Source of the DNA: Litchfieldella qijiaojingensis
GTDB taxonomy: Bacteria; Pseudomonadota; Gammaproteobacteria; Pseudomonadales; Halomonadaceae
Assembly: GCF_014651875.1 (NCBI RefSeq)
Contig: NZ_BMXS01000024.1
Span: 1 to 64,000 of the forward strand
DNA: 64,000 nucleotides
Direction: 5' to 3'
A program made the position numbers and the translations under genes. The notes below the pieces were generated by a model that worked only from the letters and a program-made list of their open reading frames with translations, was not told the origin of the DNA and ran no database searches. Below, in pieces: positions 57,933 to 64,000 of the stretch (the first letter of the stretch is position 1; every line of letters starts with the position of its first letter).

Positions 57933-59078
57933 ATGCACCTGCTCATCGATCATCAGATTCCCCTGGCCGACGCCTTCTTCGCTGAACTGGGCCACCTGGA
58001 GCGGGTACCGGGGCGCGAGATCGATGCTTCGGCCGCGGCCAAGGCCGATATCCTCATCGTGCGCTCGGTCACACCTGTCGACGAGGCGCTGCTTGCCGAC
58101 TCGAGAGTGCGTTTCGTCGGCACCTGTACCATCGGCACCGACCATGTCGATCGGCGGGCACTGGAAGCGCGAGGCATCGGCTTTGCCAGTGCCCCGGGCT
58201 GCAACGCCGAGGCGGTGGTCGATTACGTGCTTTCCAGCCTGTTGCTGGTCTGCGAGCGGAAGGGGGTGGCGCTCGACACGCATCGAGTGGGCATCGTCGG
58301 AGTCGGCAATGTCGGTGGACGGCTACACCGGCGGCTCGCGGCGCTTGGCGTGGAGTGCCTGCTATGCGACCCGCCCAGAGCGAAGGTCGAAGGCAGCGAC
58401 GCTTTCGTCGATCTGGATACCTTGCTCGAAGCAGTGGACATCGTCTGTCTGCATACGCCCCTGGTACGCAGCGGGGCGCATGCCACCTATCACCTGCTCG
58501 ATGCCACGCGCATTGCCGCTCTCGAACCGGGTACGATATTGCTCAATGCCGGACGTGGCGATTGTCTCGACGGCGAGGCGTTGTGCGAGCGCCTGGAACA
58601 GCACGGCGACCTCACCACCATCCTCGATGTCTGGGAGCACGAACCGGCCATCGATGAGACCCTGTGGCGGCTAGTGGATATCGCCACTCCACATATCGCT
58701 GGTCATAGTCTCGATGGCAAGATGCGCGGGACCGAGCAGGTCTATCAAGCCCTGATGGAGTATCTCGGCCTGCCGCTGCGCCATTATCTCGCCGACCTGG
58801 CGCCGCCGCCTGCGTTACCGCGCCTGACGCTGGATGCCGGTTACGATGTCTGGGAGGCACTGCGGCTCTGCGTGCGCACCTGCTACGACGTTCGCCGTGA
58901 CGTCGACTCGCTGGGAAGAGAGTCCCGCCGCCAAGGCATGGCGACCGGTTTCGACCATTGTCGTGCCCATTACCCCCTGCGTCGTGAGTTCTCGACTCTG
59001 GAAGTGGAGCTCAAGCCCGGTGCGGCCGAGCTCGCCCCCTGGCTGACGGCGGTGGGGTTCAGGGTGACGATGAGCTGA
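57933..59078 (+). CDS. pdxB: Erythronate-4-phosphate dehydrogenase
   Basis: A 381-residue D-2-hydroxyacid dehydrogenase of pyridoxal 5'-phosphate synthesis. It shows MHLLIDHQIPLADAFF, the NAD-binding GIVGVGNVGGRLHRRL, the catalytic region LHTPLVRSG and NAGRGDCLDGEAL, and the PdxB-specific C-terminal dimerisation domain. AGGAGGG precedes the start. Its product pathway supplies the PLP used by GabT and AlaA encoded nearby. Confidence 0.95.
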   Translation: MHLLIDHQIPLADAFFAELGHLERVPGREIDASAAAKADILIVRSVTPVDEALLADSRVRFVGTCTIGTDHVDRRALEARGIGFASAPGCNAEAVVDYVLSSLLLVCERKGVALDTHRVGIVGVGNVGGRLHRRLAALGVECLLCDPPRAKVEGSDAFVDLDTLLEAVDIVCLHTPLVRSGAHATYHLLDATRIAALEPGTILLNAGRGDCLDGEALCERLEQHGDLTTILDVWEHEPAIDETLWRLVDIATPHIAGHSLDGKMRGTEQVYQALMEYLGLPLRHYLADLAPPPALPRLTLDAGYDVWEALRLCVRTCYDVRRDVDSLGRESRRQGMATGFDHCRAHYPLRREFSTLEVELKPGAAELAPWLTAVGFRVTMS

Positions 59079-59095
59079 TCAGTGGCTGCGCGCCA

Positions 59096-59142
59096 GCATC
59101 GAGCTTCGAGCGTTTGGTTGCCCGTAGCTCGTAGCCCGCAGC
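59096..59142. repeat. Short degenerate heptamer cluster between pdxB and htpX
   Basis: CATCGAGCTTCGAGC followed by GCCCGTAGCTCGTAGCCCG repeats, in the same order, the two heptamers of the arrays at 29381-29568. It sits between two convergent genes. Confidence 0.75.
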
Positions 59143-59144
59143 CA

Positions 59145-60047
59145 TTACTGACGATATGCCGATTCCTTCAGGGCGCGAATCCGGTCGTCCAGCGGCGGGT
59201 GGCTGGCAAACAACCGCTCCATGATCTTGCGGGTCTGGCCGGTGGTGATGGCGAAGGCCGTCAGGGTATCCGGCATTTGATCGGGTATCTCGGTCTCGGC
59301 CTTGAGCCTGGCCAGGGCGTTGATCATGGCGCCGCTGCCAGCCAGCTTGGCGCCGGCGGCATCGGCGCGGTACTCGCGGAAGCGTGAGAACCAGGCGACG
59401 ATCGCCGAAGCGATCAGGCCGAAGACGATCTCGGCGACGATCACTACCACGAAGTAGCCCATGAAGCCCAGGCCGCCACTATCGCTGCGGCTGCGCAGGA
59501 AATTGTCGACCAAGTGAGCGATGACGCGGGCGAAGAACATCACGAAGGTATTGAGCACCCCCTGGATCAGCGCCAGGGTCACCATGTCGCCATTGGCCAC
59601 GTGGCCGATCTCGTGGGCCAGTACCGCACGCACTTCTTCGGGGCGCATACGGTTGAGCAGTCCGGCGGAGACGGCGACGAGGGCGTCGTCCTTGTTCCAG
59701 CCGGTGGCGAAGGCGTTGGACTGCTGAGCGGGGAAGATCCCCACTTCCGGCGTCTTGATGCCGGCCTCGCGAGAGAGCTCGGCAACGGTGTCCAGCAGCC
59801 ACTTCTCGGTAGCGTTGCGTGGTTGTTCGATGACCTGGGTGCCGGTCGAGCGCTTGGCCATCCACTTGGAGATGAACAGCGATACCATCGAGCCGGCCAT
59901 GCCGAAGATGAAGCAGAAGATCAGCAGGGCATTGAAGTTGATGCCTTGCTCGGTGAGATAGGGTGCGACCCCCAGCAGGCGCAGGGTAATGCTGGCCACG
60001 ATGATGACCGCCAGGTTGGTGGCCAGGAAAAGAAGGATTCGCATCAT
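59145..60047 (-). CDS. htpX: Membrane zinc metalloprotease HtpX
   Basis: A 300-residue M48 protease of the inner membrane. Two N-terminal membrane helices are followed by the zinc motif in [13 protein letters not shown], two more hydrophobic segments, then the third-ligand region [15 protein letters not shown]. It degrades misfolded membrane proteins, alongside FtsH. It converges with pdxB. Upstream on the same strand lie alaA and msrB, an arrangement also seen in Pseudomonas. Confidence 0.95.
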   Translation of the reverse strand: MMRILLFLATNLAVIIVASITLRLLGVAPYLTEQGINFNALLIFCFIFGMAGSMVSLFISKWMAKRSTGTQVIEQPRNATEKWLLDTVAELSREAGIKTPEVGIFPAQQSNAFATGWNKDDALVAVSAGLLNRMRPEEVRAVLAHEIGHVANGDMVTLALIQGVLNTFVMFFARVIAHLVDNFLRSRSDSGGLGFMGYFVVVIVAEIVFGLIASAIVAWFSRFREYRADAAGAKLAGSGAMINALARLKAETEIPDQMPDTLTAFAITTGQTRKIMERLFASHPPLDDRIRALKESAYRQ

Positions 60048-60132
60048 GTCGGTGTATCTCCTGAGACGGTCGAAACGGGACCCATTACCAAAACTGCATG
60101 TTTAGATACGGTCAACGGCCTAGGGTTTCAAG

Positions 60133-60207
60133 CTAGGGGAAACACTGAATAAATGTCTGTGCCGCTCGTCGATTCATTCCGCGTTTTCTTGTGGACGAGT
60201 TGGCACC
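60133..60207. repeat. Copy of the GGAAACnCTGA repeat family with a hairpin
   Basis: GGGAAACACTGAATAAATGTCTGTGCCGCTC resembles the left end of the element at 14265. A hairpin GTGCCGCTCGTC/GACGAGTTGGCAC lies between it and the alaA stop and may terminate alaA transcription. Confidence 0.55.
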
Positions 60208-61440
60208 TCATTGACGGTAACGCTCCAGGAAGCGGGCGAAGCGGTCCAGCGCGTCGCCGAGCTGTTCGGCCCAGGGCAAGGTCACGATGCGCACATGGTC
60301 AGGTTCTGGCCAGTTGAAGGCGGTGCCCTGAACCAGCAGGATCTTCTCCTGTAGCAGCAGGTCGAGCACCAGCTTTTCGTCGTCGTGAATGTTGTAGACC
60401 TTGGGATCGAGCCGCGGGAAGGCATAAAGCGCACCCTTGGGCGTCACGCAGGACACGCCGGGGATGGTATTGAGCTTCTCGACGGTGATGTCGCGTTGTG
60501 CGCGCAACCGTCCGCCAGGCAGGATCAGGTCATTGATCGATTGATATCCGCCTAGGGCCGTCTGGATGGCATGCTGGGCAGGGACGTTGGCGCACAGACG
60601 CATCGAGGCCAGCATGTTGAGGCCTTGAACGAAATCCGCCGCCTGGTGCCTGGCCACCGTGCCGGAGAGGATCATCCAGCCACTGCGGAAGCCGGCACAG
60701 CGATAACTCTTGGACAGCCCGTTCATCGTCACCACCAACTGGTCATCGCTGGCCAGGGCGCCGGTGGAGACATGCTCGGCGTCGTCATAGAGGATCTTGT
60801 CGTAGATCTCGTCGGAGAACACCACCAGGCGGTGTTCGCGAGCGATGTCCAGCAGCTCGCGAATCACCTCCGGCGGGTAGACGGCGCCGGTGGGGTTGTT
60901 GGGGTTGATCAGCACGATGGCACGGGTGTGACTGGTAACCTTGGAGCGAATGTCGGCCATGTCCGGTGCCCAGTCGGCCTGCTCGTCGCATAGGTAGTGC
61001 ACCGGGCGACCACCGGAGAGGTTGGCGGCAGCGGTCCACAGCGGATAGTCGGGTGCCGGGATTAGCACTTCGTCGCCATCGTTGAGCAGTGCCTGCATGG
61101 CCATCACGATCAGCTCGGAAACGCCGTTGCCGATGTAGATGTCCTCGACGCCGACGCTGGGGATGCCCTTGCGCTGGCACTCCTGCATCACCGCCTTGCG
61201 TGCCGAATACAGCCCCTTGGAGTCGCAGTAGCCTTGAGCGGTGGGCAGGTTGCGCATTACGTCCTGAAGGATCTCTTCCGGGGCTTCGAAGCCGAACGGC
61301 GCGGGGTTGCCGATATTCAGCTTCAAGATGCGCTGGCCTTCGTCTTCGAGGCGTTTGGCGTGGTCGAGCACCGGCCCGCGGATGTCATAACAGACGTTAT
61401 CGAGCTTGTGCGATTTCCTGATCGAGGTCGGGGTGTCCAT
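60208..61440 (-). CDS. alaA: Glutamate-pyruvate aminotransferase AlaA
   Basis: A 410-residue class I PLP enzyme, very close to E. coli AlaA/YfbQ. It has the N-terminal SHKLDNVCYDIRGPVL, LNIGNPAPFGFEAPEEIL, NPNNPTGAVYPPE, the PLP lysine in NGLSKSYRCAGFRSGW, and the near-invariant MLASMRLCANVPAQHAIQTA. It makes alanine from pyruvate and glutamate. It is 15 bases downstream of a GTPase gene on the same strand. Confidence 0.95.
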   Translation of the reverse strand: MDTPTSIRKSHKLDNVCYDIRGPVLDHAKRLEDEGQRILKLNIGNPAPFGFEAPEEILQDVMRNLPTAQGYCDSKGLYSARKAVMQECQRKGIPSVGVEDIYIGNGVSELIVMAMQALLNDGDEVLIPAPDYPLWTAAANLSGGRPVHYLCDEQADWAPDMADIRSKVTSHTRAIVLINPNNPTGAVYPPEVIRELLDIAREHRLVVFSDEIYDKILYDDAEHVSTGALASDDQLVVTMNGLSKSYRCAGFRSGWMILSGTVARHQAADFVQGLNMLASMRLCANVPAQHAIQTALGGYQSINDLILPGGRLRAQRDITVEKLNTIPGVSCVTPKGALYAFPRLDPKVYNIHDDEKLVLDLLLQEKILLVQGTAFNWPEPDHVRIVTLPWAEQLGDALDRFARFLERYRQ

Positions 61441-61455
61441 AAAGTGTCCGTCAAC

Positions 61456-62430
61456 TCAGTTAGCGTTATGGGGCTGGGCGTCGTCGGTATCGGAGGTGGC
61501 GTCGTCACTTTCGGCGGCAGGGGGCGGAATGTCCGCCGGCGTCTCCAGGGTGATCGGCCCGAGCTTGCCGTTGCGCAGCTCGTGCAGCAGCACCTCGGCA
61601 CCGCGGTGCAGGTCGACCTCGCCACCCGGGCGCAGGCCGCCACGCTTGGCCGCGATTTCACGCACGATGGCGGTACCATCGAAGCCGGCCATGGCCATCA
61701 GGTCCGGACGTGGCGGGCCATCGGCCTCGACCCGCTCGGTATCGGGATGGGGCGCATAGGGCGGCAATGTCTTCAGCGTGTAACGCGCCATCAACGCTTC
61801 GGGGTAGCGTCTGGCCAGCTCGGCGGCGGTGATCACCGCCACGTCCAGGTAGTCCATGGCGGTATCGCGAATCGCGCCGCTGGCAGCCAGGCGATAGGCA
61901 CTGGCCTGATCCTCGATCTTCGGCCACAGCACCCCCGGGGTGTCGATCAGCGCCACGCGACCGTCGATGCGCACTTTCTGCTGGCGCTTGGTCACCGCCG
62001 GCTCGTTGCCGGTCTTGGCGATCTTGCGCCCGGCCAGGCCATTGATCAGCGTCGACTTGCCGACATTGGGAATGCCCATCACCATCACCCGCACGTCGCG
62101 GTCGGCGCGTATCTGGCCAGCGAGTTCATGACATAACCGGGGGATGCGCTTTAGCTCGCGGGCATTGGTAGTGGTCACCGCTAGCGCACGAGTATCGGTC
62201 AGTGTGTCGAAATGCGCCACCCATTCGCGCGTGCGCTCAGGGTCGGCCAGGTCGGCCCGCGAAAGTATCTTCAGCACCGGCTTGTGCTCGGTCAGTTCGG
62301 CCAGCATGGGGTTGGCGCTGGAGTAGGGCAGGCGCGCATCGAGGACTTCCAGCACCACGTCGATTTCCGGCAGGGCGTCCTTGATCTGGCGACGCGCCTT
62401 GTTCATGTGTCCCGGGAACCAGCCGAGCAT
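61456..62430 (-). CDS. Ribosome-assembly GTPase, YlqF/RbgA-like (circularly permuted)
   Basis: A 324-residue GTPase with permuted motif order: G4-like SRAD first, then G1 GIPNVGKSTLIN, G2 and G3 (DTPGVLWP). The start reads MLGWFPGHMNKARRQI, as in YlqF/RbgA, which acts in late 50S assembly in Bacillus. The C-terminal ~30 residues are acidic and disordered. AGGAGA lies eight bases before the ATG at 62430; another in-frame ATG is six bases upstream. Confidence 0.9.
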   Translation of the reverse strand: MLGWFPGHMNKARRQIKDALPEIDVVLEVLDARLPYSSANPMLAELTEHKPVLKILSRADLADPERTREWVAHFDTLTDTRALAVTTTNARELKRIPRLCHELAGQIRADRDVRVMVMGIPNVGKSTLINGLAGRKIAKTGNEPAVTKRQQKVRIDGRVALIDTPGVLWPKIEDQASAYRLAASGAIRDTAMDYLDVAVITAAELARRYPEALMARYTLKTLPPYAPHPDTERVEADGPPRPDLMAMAGFDGTAIVREIAAKRGGLRPGGEVDLHRGAEVLLHELRNGKLGPITLETPADIPPPAAESDDATSDTDDAQPHNAN

Positions 62431-62523
62431 CGTCATTCTCCTGCACGCAATGAAAACGGTCGCCCATATTACCAGATGGACGACCGGATTGACGCGGCTG
62501 TCGTACGGCTGGAGATGGCGGTG

Positions 62524-62925
62524 TCACTCTCCCGCGTGGAAGTCGATGGCCACCGAGTTGATGCAATAGCGCAAGCCCGTGGTGTCGGGCGGGCCATCCG
62601 GGAAGACATGGCCGAGATGGGCGTCGCAGCGCGCACAGACCACCTCGGTGCGAACCATGCCGTGAGAGGTGTCAGGATGCTCCGCCACTGACGAACGGGT
62701 CAGGGGGCGGTCGAAGCTGGGCCAGCCGCAACCGGCATCGAACTTGTGCTCGTTTTCGAACAGCGGCACATGGCAGCACACGCAATGGTAGATGCCATGT
62801 TCGTCGCTGACCTGATGGTCGCCGCTGAAAGGACGTTCGGTCCCCCTTTCGCGAGTCACCCGGTATTGCTCGGGGGTGAGTAGGCTGCGCCACTCGGCGT
62901 CGCTTTTCTCGACTTTCTTGCGCAT
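62524..62925 (-). CDS. msrB: Peptide methionine-(R)-sulfoxide reductase
   Basis: A 133-residue MsrB. Structural zinc is held by CVCC and CARC pairs, and the catalytic cysteine is in [11 protein letters not shown]. It also has [13 protein letters not shown] and [10 protein letters not shown]. It reduces the R-epimer of methionine sulfoxide with thioredoxin in the cytosol, complementing the exported MsrA at 17612. GGAG precedes the start at 62925. Confidence 0.95.
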   Translation of the reverse strand: MRKKVEKSDAEWRSLLTPEQYRVTRERGTERPFSGDHQVSDEHGIYHCVCCHVPLFENEHKFDAGCGWPSFDRPLTRSSVAEHPDTSHGMVRTEVVCARCDAHLGHVFPDGPPDTTGLRYCINSVAIDFHAGE

Positions 62926-63105
62926 GGCGTTTCTCCGTGCTGTCCTTCCGAATCCCGATTCTGGGCGATGCCCCCATCCAACTACGAAATGGAGGATCAT
63001 TTCCAGCATAGCGTGCTGGGCTCGAAAGTCTCGCCCGGTAAGGTCGCTTGACAGCTTTCAGGGCGCTCAGTAACATACGCGCCACCTTGTTGAGGCAAGC
63101 GATGC

Positions 63106-63181
63106 GTCCCATTCGTCTAGTGGTCCAGGACACCGCCCTTTCACGGCGGGAACAGGGGTTCGAACCCCCTATGGGACGCCA
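63106..63181 (+). tRNA. tRNA-Glu (UUC), copy 1
   Basis: Acceptor GTCCCAT pairs with ATGGGAC, discriminator G and encoded CCA. Anticodon loop CTTTCAC gives anticodon TTC. T-loop GGTTCGAACC. 76 bases. Confidence 0.97.
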
Positions 63182-63204
63182 CTGTCTCGGCAATGCATCG
63201 GCAT

Positions 63205-63279
63205 GCGGGAATAGCTCAGTGGTAGAGCATCGCCTTGCCAAGGCGAGGGTCGCGAGTTCGAATCTCGTTTCCCGCTCCA
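63205..63279 (+). tRNA. tRNA-Gly (GCC), copy 1
   Basis: Acceptor GCGGGAA pairs with TTCCCGC, with encoded CCA. Anticodon loop TTGCCAA gives GCC. T-loop AGTTCGAATCT. 75 bases. Confidence 0.97.
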
Positions 63280-63306
63280 AACTCCCACTTCGGTGGGGGG
63301 AGTAGG

Positions 63307-63366
63307 CCGACGTGAGGGTCGCGAGCTGGAGCGCCAGCCCGGTCGAATCACGTTATCCCACTCCAA
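63307..63366 (+). pseudogene. Degenerate 3' fragment of a tRNA-Gly gene
   Basis: GAGGGTCGCGAG, TCGAATC, CGTT and CTCCAA appear in the order of the intact tRNA-Gly 3' half. They are interrupted by about 17 inserted bases (CTGGAGCGCCAGCCCGG) inside the T-stem/loop and by point changes. It lies between the first Gly and second Glu genes and cannot fold as a tRNA. Confidence 0.8.
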
Positions 63367-63371
63367 GGAAT

Positions 63372-63447
63372 GTCCCATTCGTCTAGTGGCCTAGGACACC
63401 GCCCTTTCACGGCGGGAACAGGGGTTCGAACCCCCTATGGGACGCCA
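63372..63447 (+). tRNA. tRNA-Glu (UUC), copy 2
   Basis: Identical to copy 1 except in the D-arm, where GTGGCCTAGG replaces GTGGTCCAGG. Encoded CCA. 76 bases. Confidence 0.97.
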
Positions 63448-63492
63448 CCTCCGTGCCGAGGGTTGCAGTAAGGCAAGACCAGGGTGTCATTC

Positions 63493-63567
63493 GCGGGAAT
63501 AGCTCAGTGGTAGAGCATCGCCTTGCCAAGGCGAGGGTCGCGAGTTCGAATCTCGTTTCCCGCTCCA
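63493..63567 (+). tRNA. tRNA-Gly (GCC), copy 2
   Basis: Same sequence as copy 1, with encoded CCA. Confidence 0.97.
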
Positions 63568-63583
63568 AACTCCGGTTTCATGC

Positions 63584-63659
63584 GTCCCATTCGTCTAGTG
63601 GTCCAGGACACCGCCCTTTCACGGCGGGAACAGGGGTTCGAACCCCCTATGGGACGCCA
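63584..63659 (+). tRNA. tRNA-Glu (UUC), copy 3
   Basis: Same sequence as copy 1, with encoded CCA. Confidence 0.97.
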
Positions 63660-63685
63660 CCGGGCACCTGGTACCTGACCGACAA

Positions 63686-63760
63686 GCGGGAATAGCTCAG
63701 TGGTAGAGCATCGCCTTGCCAAGGCGAGGGTCGCGAGTTCGAATCTCGTTTCCCGCTCCA
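63686..63760 (+). tRNA. tRNA-Gly (GCC), copy 3
   Basis: Same sequence as copy 1, with encoded CCA. Confidence 0.97.
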
Positions 63761-63880
63761 AATTGTCATTTCTCCCCTCGTTCTTTCCGGTGATGATCGC
63801 CGCGAGCATTGAATTTTTTCCATTCGACCGCATCTTTAGGGTCCTAATCGTTTTTTCCATTTTGGATGACAGGTGATCCG

Positions 63881-64000
63881 ATGGCCGAACCGGCACTGTC
63901 CATTCGTGGCCTGACCAAGATCTATGGCAACGGCTTCCATGCCTTGAAGGGTATCGACCTCGACGTCGCTCAAGGCGACTTCTTCGCCCTGCTGGGCCCC
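63881..64000 (+). CDS. ABC transporter ATP-binding protein, YadG-like (N-terminal part)
   Basis: Forty codons are visible before the window ends. LSIRGLTKIYGNGFHALKGI followed by DLDVAQGDFFALLGP is the start of an ABC ATPase, with the Walker A loop just beyond the edge. The wording LxGIDLxVxxGDFxALLGP is closest to YadG-type exporters of the ABC-2 class. AGGTGAT precedes the ATG. A permease gene would be expected next. Confidence 0.85.
   Translation, partial: MAEPALSIRGLTKIYGNGFHALKGIDLDVAQGDFFALLGP

Overview
The window looks like a chromosomal segment of a GC-rich gammaproteobacterium, most likely a Halomonas-type member of the Oceanospirillales. This is inferred from gene content and order, not from a marker gene. 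The order aat-bpt-infA / clpS-clpA / icd / nudJ-mnmA-hflD-purB / aceA, next to ftsK-lolA-rarA, resembles the Pseudomonas chromosome. The large NAD-glutamate dehydrogenase, the rlmL-glutaredoxin pair and the htpX-alaA-msrB neighbourhood also fit.

1-6.9 kb is accessory DNA. It holds the 3' end of a contact-dependent inhibition (CdiA/filamentous haemagglutinin-like) gene with a membrane immunity gene, then a displaced 'orphan' CdiA-CT module with its own membrane immunity gene, then a small remnant of a third module. Long near-identical DNA stretches link the modules. A boxA-like antitermination motif lies at the junction of modules 1 and 2.

6.9-24.5 kb is a mixed metabolic and stress region. 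It carries a glutathione transferase, three regulators or transporters, the gabD-gabT GABA shunt, a very large DUF1266 protein, an NlpC/P60 lipoprotein, msrA, a membrane-anchored TVP38-flavoprotein disulfide reductase fusion, a nikR remnant, slyD, a glycine-zipper lipoprotein and aceA (glyoxylate shunt).

24.5-42.5 kb is the conserved core. It covers ribosome and tRNA modification (roxA, mnmA, rluE), purine synthesis (purB), isocitrate dehydrogenase at the TCA/glyoxylate branch point opposite aceA, the full N-degron pathway (Aat, Bpt, ClpS, ClpA), infA, ftsK, lolA and rarA.

42.7-45.1 kb holds a hemerythrin-like protein and an SOS-controlled umuDC operon with an excellent LexA box. The UmuD protein lacks both residues of its self-cleavage dyad. 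45.1-63 kb continues with murI, trmA, gdhB, pyrD, rmf, rlmL, pdxB, htpX, alaA, a YlqF-type GTPase and msrB.

63.1-63.8 kb is a tRNA array of three Glu-Gly pairs plus a degenerate tRNA-Gly remnant. The window ends inside an ABC transporter ATPase gene. Intergenic spaces hold several repeat families: heptamer arrays, REP-like palindromes, a 116-bp tandem repeat and a long imperfect palindrome family.
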